This document shows positions 8,216 to 17,300 of a stretch of DNA of 34,410 nucleotides, piece after piece. The position numbers and the translations under genes are program-made. How positions within the stretch are numbered: the first letter of the stretch is position 1; every line of letters begins with the position of its first letter. Location: the NCBI GenBank assembly GCA_947258485.1, contig CAMYIS010000081.1, forward strand, positions 1 to 34,410, in the 5' to 3' direction. The stretch comes from an uncultured Woeseiaceae bacterium. Lineage in GTDB: Bacteria > Pseudomonadota > Gammaproteobacteria > Steroidobacterales > Woeseiaceae. The notes beneath the pieces were generated by a model. That model was not told the origin of the DNA, did not search any database, and was given only the letters and a program-made list of their open reading frames with translations.

Positions 8216-8805
8216 ATCCTGAGCAGAATCGCCGCTACAACCCCCCCGAGCGCCCCAAACAGGTGTGAATCAACGACTACTGTGCCGCCGGCCGTGCTCT
8301 CGGATCCCGGCAGGGGCCCGCTGAACTGCTCCCAGGCCAGTTTGCCGAGCAGCAGCACCATCAGGATGAGCGCCTCCTTGTCAGGTTTCCTGAGCTTTTC
8401 CATGAGTCCTGCGGCAAGAATGCCGTGCAACAATCCCGACAGGCCCACGTACCACATGAGCCCGGGATCGAACAGCCAAAGCCCGATGTCCATTGTGATC
8501 ACGGTGAAGACGCCAATCAGAAACCACCGAATCCAGTCGAAAACGTCGCCGACCAGGTACCACACAAGCACCAGTCCGGCCGCATTCAGCGCAAAATGCG
8601 ACCAGCCGAGATGCACGAAATGACCGGTCACGAGACGCCAGGGCTCCCCCGAGCTTATTGCGGCGCGGTCGAACCGCAGCCACTGCTGCGCCGTCTCACC
8701 CCCCAGCGCAAGCAAAATGGCTACAAGCAGGACGAGGACGGGCAGCAGCCACCGCCCCGCTCCGGGCACTGCCTCCGGTTTTCGATCGAGTTTGTCTAAC
8801 CCCAT
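8188..8805 (-). CDS. rrtA: Rhombosortase (rhomboid-family GlyGly-CTERM protease)
   Basis: Rhombosortases are intramembrane serine proteases that process proteins bearing a C-terminal GlyGly-CTERM anchor, typically type II secretion substrates. The 205-aa product has about six hydrophobic segments, EPWRLVTGHFVHLGWSHFA (residues 54-72) with the following LNAAG, the nucleophile in GLSGLLHG (Ser123), and the partner His181 in DSHLFGALGG. This pattern fits rhombosortase better than a general rhomboid. It is transcribed divergently from the gsp cluster starting 100 bp away, which supports the substrate link. No GlyGly-CTERM protein is encoded in the window. The start ATG at 8805 lacks an obvious ribosome site. 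Confidence 0.85.
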   Translation of the reverse strand: MGLDKLDRKPEAVPGAGRWLLPVLVLLVAILLALGGETAQQWLRFDRAAISSGEPWRLVTGHFVHLGWSHFALNAAGLVLVWYLVGDVFDWIRWFLIGVFTVITMDIGLWLFDPGLMWYVGLSGLLHGILAAGLMEKLRKPDKEALILMVLLLGKLAWEQFSGPLPGSESTAGGTVVVDSHLFGALGGVVAAILLRIRVRHTASI

Positions 8806-8905
8806 GTTTGATATACTGACGTTTACCTTAATTAAGAGTCAATCAAGCGCCCCCGCCACAGCCTGGCGATGCCGCTTCGGAGCAACAACATTGAGTCAGA
8901 ATTTC
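8806..8905. promoter_or_regulatory. Divergent rrtA/gspG intergenic region
   Basis: A 100-bp AT-rich spacer between the two divergent units must hold both promoters. On the plus strand TTGATA occurs at about 8809, and AT-rich candidates for a -10 box (TTAATTAA) follow around 8827-8834, but spacing to a good hexamer is imperfect. On the minus strand TTGACT and TATATC occur about 21 bp apart. No single promoter can be assigned with confidence. Confidence 0.3.
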
Positions 8906-9242
8906 ATGGCACGGCGTCGCATTTCGCGGCAACAGGGTTTCACACTGATTGAGATCATGGTCGTCGTGATCATTATCGGTATTCTCGCTGCTATCGTTGC
9001 GCCCAACGTCATCGGTCGGATTGACGATGCGCAAATCACCAAGGCCAAGGCCGAGATTTCGAACATCGAGAACGCACTGAAGTTGCTACCTGGATCGGTT
9101 GCCTAAAGACCCATGGGGCAATCCTTACCAGTACCTGAATCCGGGCAACAACAACGAAATTGATGTCTACACGCTTGGTCGTGATGGCAGGCCCGGAGGC
9201 GAAGGTCTCGACGCCGACATCGGCAACTGGGATCCGGAGTAG
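8906..9242 (+). pseudogene. gspG: Type II secretion major pseudopilin GspG, interrupted by an internal deletion and frameshift
   Basis: GspG is the main subunit of the type II secretion pseudopilus. The 5' part reads MARRRISRQQG/FTLIEIMVVVIIIG, a proper prepilin peptidase site with Glu5, and continues through VIGRIDDAQITKAKAEI to ENALK before stopping at 9106 (66 aa). From 9087, in the next frame, comes the normal GspG C-terminus: [20 protein letters not shown], then [17 protein letters not shown] and DIGNW, ending with TAG at 9240-9242. About 30 residues that normally join the two parts are missing and the frame is shifted, so a simple one-base error cannot explain it. If real, the major pseudopilin is non-functional. 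Confidence 0.88.
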
Positions 9243-9274
9243 GTATTTCAGGCCGCCAAGGGCCCACTGCCCTG

Positions 9275-9835
9275 ATGTCAACGTCTCCCTTAAATCGCGG
9301 ATTCACGCTCATCGAGATTCTCGTCGTGGTGATTATCATCGCGATAATTTCGGGCGTCGCATTGATGTCCATGAACCTCATTGGCGATGACCGTGAGCTG
9401 GACACGGAGCGCAAACGACTCGCGACGCTGATTGAGCTGGCACAAGACGAGGCCGTTATGCAGGGGCGTGAATTCGGACTGGAACTGATGGAGTCGACGT
9501 ACCGCTTCGTGGAGTTCGATCCGTTTGAATCGCGGTGGCGCGAAATACAGGACGATGAACTGTTTCGTATGCGGCAGATGCCCGAGGGCGTCGAACTCGA
9601 ACTCTACGTCGAAGACAAACGTATTCTGCTGGAGCGCGATGCCAAGTCTATCGAGGACCCGGATGAGGCAGGACTGTCGGTGAATACAGAAACCTACGCA
9701 CCGCATGTATTTGTCTTCTCGAGCGGTGAATCAACGTCTTTCGAAATTCGCCTCAAACGTCCTCCCAGTGATCAGCAGCTCGCCATGCGCGGCAACGTAC
9801 TCGGCGAGATCGAATTCCTGGATGAGGAAGACTGA
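9275..9835 (+). CDS. gspH: Type II secretion minor pseudopilin GspH
   Basis: GspH is a minor pseudopilin near the pseudopilus tip. The 186-aa product has a short leader MSTSPLNRG, the prepilin cleavage site G/FTLIEIL with Glu5, and a hydrophobic helix (VVVIIIAIISGVALM). LATLIELAQDEAVMQGREFG follows, which is typical of GspH, then a beta-rich acidic domain. It lies 32 bp after the broken gspG and 6 bp before gspI. Confidence 0.9.
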   Translation: MSTSPLNRGFTLIEILVVVIIIAIISGVALMSMNLIGDDRELDTERKRLATLIELAQDEAVMQGREFGLELMESTYRFVEFDPFESRWREIQDDELFRMRQMPEGVELELYVEDKRILLERDAKSIEDPDEAGLSVNTETYAPHVFVFSSGESTSFEIRLKRPPSDQQLAMRGNVLGEIEFLDEED

Positions 9836-9841
9836 ACCGTG

Positions 9842-10273
9842 ATGATTCGCAGGACGCAACGGGGATTCACGCTGGTCGAGGTCATGGTCGCGCTCACGAT
9901 CGTGGCATTCTCGCTGACGGCCATCGCGGCCAGCATGAACCAGATGATCGATGCCGCAAACACTATGCGCGAGCGCACCTACGCGGGGTGGATAGCGCAG
10001 AACAAGATCGCAGAGCTGCGCCTTGCAAATGTGACACCGGAAGTCAGTTCAACCAGTGGCGAAGTCGACTACGCCAATAGCCAATGGTCATGGCGCGCTG
10101 TAATTTCCGAAACAGGGATCGAAGGGTTTTATCGCCTGGATGTTTCGGTGTCGCTCGCGGGAAGCGAATACAACATCCGAACCGTGACCGGTTTCATTGG
10201 TGAACCCATGCCCGTCGGCCGCGCCAATCAAATCTGGGGCCGCGGATTGCGTTCAAGTGGAGCAACGGGTTGA
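9842..10273 (+). CDS. gspI: Type II secretion minor pseudopilin GspI
   Basis: GspI forms the pseudopilus tip complex with GspJ and GspK. The 143-aa product has the leader MIRRTQRG, the site G/FTLVEVMVALTIVAF, and the GspI hallmark AGWIAQNKIAELRL. Start ATG at 9842; a GTG directly before it is also possible. Its stop overlaps the gspJ TTG start (TTGA), suggesting coupled translation. Confidence 0.9.
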   Translation: MIRRTQRGFTLVEVMVALTIVAFSLTAIAASMNQMIDAANTMRERTYAGWIAQNKIAELRLANVTPEVSSTSGEVDYANSQWSWRAVISETGIEGFYRLDVSVSLAGSEYNIRTVTGFIGEPMPVGRANQIWGRGLRSSGATG

Positions 10274-10881
10274 GGTCCGCACTACAAAAAGGATTCACGC
10301 TCATTGAGGTGTTTGTCGCGCTCACGGTGTTTGGCGTGATGGCGATGCTCGCCTACATGTCGTTGGGTCAAACGCTGTCGAACGCCGACATGTTGAACGA
10401 GCGCATGGATCGCTTGCAGGCGATACAAAGAACGATCAGCTATCTCAGTACTGAGTTGTTGCAAACCGTGCCTCGCCCGGTACGCGTTGAACTCGGCGAC
10501 GCGCCGACGCCGGCGCTTCAGTCGAGTTTCGGGTCGGAATTCGCTCTGCAATTGACTCACGGTGGCTGGCCCAACCCGGCCGGTGTGCCGCGCAGCACGA
10601 TGCAGCGCACAGCCTACAGAATCGAAGATGGCGAGTTGATTCGTTATCACTGGAACGTGCTCGACCGAACCGTAAATAACACGGCCCTGGCGACGATCAT
10701 GCTCGAAGATGTTGAAAGCCTGACATTCCGATTCTTGCAGGCGACGAATGAATGGACTGAACAATGGCCGCCGCTTTCGCCACAGGGTGCACCGAACTCG
10801 AGCTTGCCGCGCGCCGTGGAAATAGTCCTGACGCTGGCTGATGAGGGCGAAATCAACCGGCTCGTAGAGGTATCACCATGA
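10270..10881 (+). CDS. gspJ: Type II secretion minor pseudopilin GspJ
   Basis: GspJ is a tip pseudopilin partnering GspI and GspK. The 203-aa product begins at a TTG (10270) that overlaps the gspI stop. No other start would leave a proper short leader before the cleavage site QKG/FTLIEVFVALTVFGVM. Later features fit the family: LQAIQRTISYLSTELLQ and ENVESLTFRFL-like DVESLTFRFLQ near residue 150, with a beta-rich C-terminus. The stop overlaps the gspK ATG (ATGA). Confidence 0.9.
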   Translation: MRSALQKGFTLIEVFVALTVFGVMAMLAYMSLGQTLSNADMLNERMDRLQAIQRTISYLSTELLQTVPRPVRVELGDAPTPALQSSFGSEFALQLTHGGWPNPAGVPRSTMQRTAYRIEDGELIRYHWNVLDRTVNNTALATIMLEDVESLTFRFLQATNEWTEQWPPLSPQGAPNSSLPRAVEIVLTLADEGEINRLVEVSP

Positions 10882-11819
10882 AGCTCGTGATGCGAGGACG
10901 TGGCGTCGCGCTGATTACTGCGCTGCTGATCACGGCCCTGGCGGGATCCGTCGCTGCTGGATTGTCATGGAACAACGCGCTCGACGTCAGGCGCACGATG
11001 GTGATGCTCTACCGTGACCAGGCAATCCAGGTCGCCGTTGGCTCCGAAGGCTGGGTTCGCAGCATCCTGCGGGACGATACGGCTAGCGGCAGCACTTCGG
11101 ATCACCTGGGGGAAATCTGGGCCACGGAAATCCCGGCTCTGCCGATTGATGCCGAAGCGGTCCAGGGCGAGATCTTTGGCAAGATCGAAGATCTGCAGGG
11201 CCGATTTAATATCAACAATCTGCTGGATGGTAACGGTGAAATCGATCAGCCGTCTTTCGAGCAGTATGAGCGATTGTTGGCCGCCCTGGGCCTCGACCCA
11301 AGGCTCGCCGGGATAACGGCCGACTGGCTCGATGCGGATCAGACCGAGAGCATTCCTGACGGCGCTGAAGATCCGCTTTATTCAGGATTAACGCCGGCCT
11401 ACCGCACCGCCAATCAGCGCATGGCCAACGTCACAGAACTCGCGGCACTCGATGGAATGGACCGCGAGAGCTTTGAGATTCTGCTGCCGCACGTGACGGC
11501 CCTGCCAGAGCGAACGCCGATCAATGTGAACACCGCAACGCTGGCAGTTCTGCAATCACTTGGCCCAAACATCCGCGAAACCGACGCCGAGGGGCTCATT
11601 GCTTTGCGCGAGGATGGCGGTTTCGTCGACTATGCCGGCGTATTCGCGCCGCTCGTTGACCAGGGACTACAGCAGTGGATCTCGGAAACAACCGGTTATT
11701 TTCAATTGAAGGCCGTCGTTCAGATTGATACGGTTCGGATTACTTTGTTCACCGTGTTACACCGGGACCCGAATAGTCCCGACGTAATTCCGATTCGCCG
11801 CAGCCTGGGGACCATTTAG
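10878..11819 (+). CDS. gspK: Type II secretion minor pseudopilin GspK
   Basis: GspK caps the pseudopilus tip. The 313-aa product has the leader MKLVMRGRG and the site G/VALITALLITALAGSVAAG. As is usual for GspK, it lacks Glu5 (Thr there). The large domain contains IEDLQGRFNINNLL, ADWLDADQ, DPLYSGLTPAYRTANQRM, and the helix-hairpin-like INVNTATLAVLQSLG. These are characteristic of GspK. ATGA overlap with gspJ; gspL starts one base after its stop. Confidence 0.93.
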   Translation: MKLVMRGRGVALITALLITALAGSVAAGLSWNNALDVRRTMVMLYRDQAIQVAVGSEGWVRSILRDDTASGSTSDHLGEIWATEIPALPIDAEAVQGEIFGKIEDLQGRFNINNLLDGNGEIDQPSFEQYERLLAALGLDPRLAGITADWLDADQTESIPDGAEDPLYSGLTPAYRTANQRMANVTELAALDGMDRESFEILLPHVTALPERTPINVNTATLAVLQSLGPNIRETDAEGLIALREDGGFVDYAGVFAPLVDQGLQQWISETTGYFQLKAVVQIDTVRITLFTVLHRDPNSPDVIPIRRSLGTI

Positions 11820-11820
11820 A

Positions 11821-13086
11821 ATGGCAGAGTATCTTGTCATCCGACTGGGACGAACCTCAGACCAAGCGGTCGAGTGGATCGTGGCAGACGACAGCGGCAC
11901 GCGCCGCGGCCAAACGGTCTCGGGCTCCCTGACTCAGGCGGCCCAGGATGTCGGCGGCCGGCCGGTTATCGTGCTCGTGCCGGCTACAGAGGTGCTTACG
12001 ACTACCGTAGAGATCCCCGTCCGGAGTGGCCCGCGGCTACGCGCTGCGCTGCCTTTTGCACTTGAAGAGAACCTCGCCGACGACGTCGATACATTGCATT
12101 TCGCGTCGGGCGTACGCCGTGAGAACGGCAAGCTGCCGGTCGCTGTAGTGGCGCGCGCCAAAATGGACGAATGGCTGGACGCGCTCCATGACGCGGGCAT
12201 TTCCGCGGCCCGGATTATTCCGGAAAATTACGGACTGGCGCGTATTCCGGGGACAATGAGTGTCCTGGTCGACGGCGACTGCATCATGTTCAACGATGGC
12301 GCAGAGACGGAGTTTGTCATGCAGGGTGTGCGACCCAGCGACACGCTGGTCGCAGCGGGAATGTTGCCGGACCGCCGCGACGAAGATCCGGACGACGGTG
12401 AGCCGTCAGGCCATCTTGTTGCTTATTGTGAAGCCGCTGATGAAGAACGCCTGTCGCACGACTGGATCGCACTCCGGCAAGAACTGCACAGTGTCGACGT
12501 CAACCTGGTGCCTGATGGCGTGTTACCCAGGCTCGCCGTAACCGTGGCCAGTGGTAACGGTGTCAACCTGCTGCAAGGCCGGTACGGCGTAAAAACGGAC
12601 TACCGCACGCAGTTTCGGCCCTGGCGCAACGCAGCGGCGCTTCTGCTCGGCCTCGTGATCGTTGGGGTAGTCGCAAAAGGCGTAGACCTGTACCGACTGA
12701 CGCAGGAGGCAGCCGTGCTGCAGGCGCAGTTCATGGACGAATACCGGCAGATTCGGCCCGGCGATACGCGCGAGGTGTTGGACCCGATCAACGCAGTGCG
12801 ATCCATCAAACAGGGACTGGGCGCCGCGACAGGGCCGCAGGTATTCCTGCCTTCCTTGCGGCAGCTCAGTGACGCGATGGCGCAGAATTCGAATGCGCGC
12901 ATCGAGACGATCAGTTACCGGGCCGGCGTGATCGATGTCCGCATTACGTCGCCGGATGTCGCAACGCTCGACAAGATACAGAAATCAGTCAGTGCCTCCG
13001 GGCAGTTTCAGGCCTCGATTCAGTCGACCGACCAGGTTGCCGACCAAATCAGCAGCCGCCTGCAGATACGCGAGGCAGGATCATGA
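11821..13086 (+). CDS. gspL: Type II secretion inner-membrane protein GspL
   Basis: GspL couples the GspE ATPase to the assembly platform. The 421-aa product has a cytoplasmic actin-like N-terminal region (about 1-260) with the family sequence LPFALEENLADDVDTLHFA, and a single membrane helix AAALLLGLVIVGVVAKGVDL near residues 265-285. A coiled and ferredoxin-like periplasmic part follows (FLPSLRQLSDAMAQNSNARI). The stop overlaps the gspM ATG (ATGA). No gspE is in the window. Confidence 0.9.
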   Translation: MAEYLVIRLGRTSDQAVEWIVADDSGTRRGQTVSGSLTQAAQDVGGRPVIVLVPATEVLTTTVEIPVRSGPRLRAALPFALEENLADDVDTLHFASGVRRENGKLPVAVVARAKMDEWLDALHDAGISAARIIPENYGLARIPGTMSVLVDGDCIMFNDGAETEFVMQGVRPSDTLVAAGMLPDRRDEDPDDGEPSGHLVAYCEAADEERLSHDWIALRQELHSVDVNLVPDGVLPRLAVTVASGNGVNLLQGRYGVKTDYRTQFRPWRNAAALLLGLVIVGVVAKGVDLYRLTQEAAVLQAQFMDEYRQIRPGDTREVLDPINAVRSIKQGLGAATGPQVFLPSLRQLSDAMAQNSNARIETISYRAGVIDVRITSPDVATLDKIQKSVSASGQFQASIQSTDQVADQISSRLQIREAGS

Positions 13087-13574
13087 GGGACTGGTTCGAA
13101 TCGCTGGAATCGCGTGAGAAATTGTTCGTTGCACTGGGCGCATTGATCGTTGTGGTTGCCCTCATCTACGGTTTCGTCTGGGCGCCCCTCGATAAGAACC
13201 ACAATTCCATGGTCACGAGCGTCGATGACTGGCAGCGATCGCTGGCGGAATTGCGTCCCCTCAAGGGACTGGCACAGAGCGGCAATCAACCCGCCGGGTC
13301 CACTGCAACTGCCGGTCGGCAAGCCCCGATTATCGTTGTTGACCAGACGCTTCGCAGCCGCGGACTCGAGCAATATCGTCGGCGCAGCCAACCCACGAGT
13401 AGCAACGGCATTCGGGTTGAGTTCGAAAACGTGGCGTTCGATGATCTCATTCTGTGGCTCGGGGATCTCAGCGACCAGCATGCCATGCACGTCCAGGCCG
13501 GCAGTCTGTCCACGGGGTCCCAGCCCGCACCGGGTCGCGTCAACGCGACGCTGACACTGGAGCGTGCTCTTTGA
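13083..13574 (+). CDS. gspM: Type II secretion protein GspM
   Basis: GspM is a bitopic inner-membrane protein that pairs with GspL. The 163-aa product opens MRDWFESLESREKLFVALGA, the typical GspM N-terminus, then a membrane helix (LIVVVALIYGFVW, about residues 21-34). A small periplasmic domain with IRVEFENVAFDDLILWLGDL follows. Its stop overlaps the gspN TTG start. Confidence 0.88.
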   Translation: MRDWFESLESREKLFVALGALIVVVALIYGFVWAPLDKNHNSMVTSVDDWQRSLAELRPLKGLAQSGNQPAGSTATAGRQAPIIVVDQTLRSRGLEQYRRRSQPTSSNGIRVEFENVAFDDLILWLGDLSDQHAMHVQAGSLSTGSQPAPGRVNATLTLERAL

Positions 13575-14311
13575 TTCACACCAGACGCGGCCTGCTGCTC
13601 GTCGCAGCAATAACGGTTGTCCTCGCCCTGCTTGTTTCGTTTCCTGCGCGTATCGCCTACCAGTGGGCAGCCCCAGCCGGGCTCGCCGTCAGCGGTATTC
13701 ACGGAACCGTATGGGCCGGCAAAGCGGATGCCGTTGCTATGGACGGTATTTACCTGAGTGACGTTAGCTGGCGGATAAAACCCCTGCACTTGTTCTCGGG
13801 CAAATTGCTTTACCGCATGAAAGGCGCCCCGATTTCCGGTTTCGCCGAGGGCAATGTCGGGATCGGCATCGGCGGCAAATTGACCGTATCCGACCTGACC
13901 GCATCGCTGGCGCTGCCTGCGCTCGCGCAGGCACTTAGAATCAGGGGTCTGCGCGGGGATGCCAGCCTGCAGTTCGATCGCATTCAGATCCGTGACGGCC
14001 TGCCAGTTGCGGCCAGCGGAACGGTGCAAGTGAACAAGCTGCTGGTGCCATCGCTCAGCCGCGAATCCATTGGTGGATACCGCGCGGAATTTTTTACGCA
14101 GGACAACGGCGTTGCAGCCAGTGTTGAAGACACGGATGGTATTTTGGAGCTGGCCGGCAGCCTGCAGATCAAAGACGATCGCAGCTACCAGTTTCTTGCC
14201 CAGGTGCTTGCATCACCCGAAACGCCCGCAAGTCTGCGGAAGCAGATGCAATACCTCGGGCCCGCCAACGAACGTGGCCAGCGCGAGTTGCGCATCGAGG
14301 GACGCCTCTAG
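13571..14311 (+). CDS. gspN: Type II secretion protein GspN
   Basis: GspN is an accessory inner-membrane/periplasmic component present in some type II systems. The start is taken as the TTG at 13571 (overlap TTGA with gspM), giving 246 aa with an N-terminal membrane anchor (LLLVAAITVVLALLVSFPA). The family-type VSGIHGTVWAGKADAVAMDG and SDVSWRIKPLHLFSGKL follow. A longer reading from 13454 would lie mostly inside gspM in another frame and put about 40 residues before the anchor, so it is rejected. It ends the gsp cluster; gspC, D, E and F are not in the window. Confidence 0.85.
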   Translation: MIHTRRGLLLVAAITVVLALLVSFPARIAYQWAAPAGLAVSGIHGTVWAGKADAVAMDGIYLSDVSWRIKPLHLFSGKLLYRMKGAPISGFAEGNVGIGIGGKLTVSDLTASLALPALAQALRIRGLRGDASLQFDRIQIRDGLPVAASGTVQVNKLLVPSLSRESIGGYRAEFFTQDNGVAASVEDTDGILELAGSLQIKDDRSYQFLAQVLASPETPASLRKQMQYLGPANERGQRELRIEGRL

Positions 14312-14314
14312 ACC

Positions 14315-14337
14315 GAGGTACTGCCGCTATACCTCGA
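14315..14337. terminator. Possible bidirectional hairpin between gspN and addA
   Basis: CGAGGTA and TACCTCG form a 7-bp stem with a 9-base loop between the convergent gspN and addA-like genes, partly inside the addA end. Neither side carries a T-run, so intrinsic termination is doubtful. Position between two convergent units is the main argument. Confidence 0.25.
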
Positions 14338-17300
14338 CCTCGAGGAAAGTCTGCAACAGCGGAAAATACAGGGCGCAGCGTACGTCAGTGCCCGCATAGG
14401 CGGCGTAAATCGCGGCGTATTTTTTCAGCTGCGGTCGGTAGCGATCCGTTTCTGCCCGAAGAAACCCAGCCAGGTTGCCGCCTTCATGCGAGCTGCTTTT
14501 ATAATCGATAATCCAATGCGCGCCGTCGCTGTCAACCCGCACGCGGTCGAGAACGACGGACTCGATCTTACCCTCGTACACGCCGGTTAATGCCATTTCA
14601 GCATGCCCGTCGCCGCTGACGACCCAGTTTCCTTTTGCATCAGTCAGTGTGCTTTTCAGCGCGACTTCAACCCGTTCGATAATGCCTTCGATCATGAGCT
14701 CGCCAACGCCCATCTCCTTCAGCCATCGTCGCGTCACTGGCCTGTAGTCGGCCAGCCGCCGCGGATCCGGCGACGCGCGGTTCTCGGCGAACACATGCAG
14801 CCAACGATGCACGATCGTGCCGGCGATGCGCGCTTCCGTTCCAACCCAGTAGAACTCGACTTCTTCTTCTGCGCTTACATCGGAGACGGGCGGTGCTCCC
14901 GGGAGCGACGCAACCGGCGGCAACGTCCAGGGCGCTTCGAATCGACGCAATACCGGCATCATCCACACCTCCCCGTCGTCATCGGGGTCGTCAGGAACGT
15001 AGTCGCCAAATGCGTTCGCAAATTGTGGCTCCAATGCAGGCCACAAGAGATGCAGCAGACTTCTCCTTGCCGGCGGTTTGAAAGCGGAACCATCGGGCGT
15101 GACCGTTGTATGCCCGATCAGGTGCAGTGATTTGCGTGCGCGGGTGCAAGCCACGTATAGCAAACGACCTTGCTCGTATCGATCTTTCCTTGCCTCACTC
15201 AACTCGATGAAGCGGTGCACCGGGTCCGTACTGAGTTCGCTACGAGGGCCAACCGGGCTAATCACTTTTCGTTCATCGCCGTGCTCGCCGGGTACATCGA
15301 ACCAGGAAAGTACCCGGCGATCGCCGCTGCCCGGTAAACGCCCCAGTCCATACAACAGCACATGTTCGAACTCGAGGCCCTTCGCCCGGTGCATTGTCAT
15401 GACCTGCAGCCGCGCGTTGACGTCACTCGACACCCGTTCAAGATCCAGCATTGACTCGAGCTCCGCTACGTCCGTAAGAGAACCGCAGCGTTCGTGCTTT
15501 TCGAGTACCTCAAGATAGCGGTAGACGTTGCTTACCGCGTACTCATCGTCAAGAATTGCCGGTCCGCCCAATGTCATCCAGGCAACCTCAACGAGTTCCC
15601 TGAGTCCTTGCAGGCGCCGCGGTGCGACCAATGTAGCCAGCACGCCACGCGCATTTTCTATGGCTTGTCTGCCGCTATCGGATAGCGACGCCAGCCGTTC
15701 CTCGTCCTGCAAAAGCTGCCACACGGTGCTTTCACCGTCATTGAGAACCAGCGCATGCAGGTCGCTCCAGTCGAGTCCAACCCACGGCGCCCTCAGGAGC
15801 GCGAGCCAGGCAAGCCGATCACCTTGATGCACTGCGGCACGTGTCAGCGCAAGCACTTCGATGACCTCGGGCAAGTCGGTGAGACGATCGATTTCTATTG
15901 CGCGATAGCTGATACCCGCTTTTCGAAGTTCGGCCAGCAGGTTCGGAAGCTGCGTGCGCCCACGAACGAGCACAGCAACTTCATCGTCCGGGTGCCGATT
16001 CAGCGTCTCGGCAATCACTTTGCAACCCAGGTTCGCTTCCTGCTCGACGCTGCCGCCGAATACCGGGTGGACGTAACAACGGCCAACTCCCGCTAAATGC
16101 GGAACGCTTGCTGCTTCGGAATACGACACCGCTCCGCTTGACGGGTTGTCCTGCGGCGCGAGGATTTCCGGGAACACCGTGTTGAACCAGTCGACCAGGA
16201 ATTCTCCGGAGCGGAAATTTTTTCGCAACAGCAGCGATGTGAGCGTCACATCTCCGATGCCGTACTCTTTCGCTAGCAGAAACTGGCCGACCTCGGCATT
16301 ACGGAACCGGTAAATAGACTGCATCGGATCACCGACGCAATACAGAGTACGGCCATCGCCCTCCTCCCAGCCGCCCGTCAGGGCCTCGAGCATCCGATAT
16401 TGCGCACTCGAGGTATCCTGCATTTCGTCGACAAGTAGGTGACGCACCTGGTAGTCGAGCAGCAGCGCAACGTCGCCCGGATTCTCGGCAGTGCCAAGTG
16501 CCGCACCCGCTGTCAAAGCGATCTCGGTGTGATCGGCAACGCTTAACTCTGCAAACAGACGCTTGAGTTCGGTAACTGCCAGCGGCAACAATCGGAACAG
16601 CGCGAGTAATACGTTCCACTGTTCATCGCTGTACTGCACGGGTGGCAACGCGCGGACCCCGTCAAGCAGCTCCGCGAATTCTTCCTGCTCGGCCAGTTCT
16701 TTTAGCACGGCATGCATCGCCGCCTTTTCTCCGGCGTCGCCGGTTGGAAAACCCTGTAGCTTGTTCACTCTTTTCCGAAACTGGCCTGTCTTCGTCAGCA
16801 ACAGCTCTGCGAGGCCCTGCCACTCTGGCATCTTGTCCCAGTGCGCTGCTGGTGGTCCTTTCAGCCCTTGCAGCGCACAGATCGGATCCCGAATTGAGCC
16901 GCCGCCGCCCAAGTTAGCCGCGGCATACTCCTGTAGCTCCGAGAGCGCAGTGCCGACGGCAGTTGGGAATGCAGATGCGGTACGCTGCAGATGCTCCATC
17001 ACGCAGGTTTCGAGGTTTCGTTCGAATCGTTGCCGGAGCGTATCGGCCTCTTCGACCGTGAGCAGCCCACTGCCAATAAACGGCAGCCACTGGTCCCTCG
17101 TACGCAGCATCTGCACAAGGTATGCAACATAAACCTGGGTATTGTTGTCGACGTGCACCAGGACTTCGCGCGTTGCCGAGTTCATCGGCCCGCTTTCCGC
17201 GAGCCAGTCCAGCGTCGCCAGCCCCGCGGCACGATACAAGGAACTGAGTTCGGCATCGGTAACGACCCGCGCGCCGCCCGCACCTTCAGGTGAGCTGATG

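Noticed and set aside
9087-9106. Programmed ribosomal frameshift in gspG
   Set aside because: A frameshift would join the two frames but could not restore the roughly 30 missing residues, and no slippery sequence is seen.
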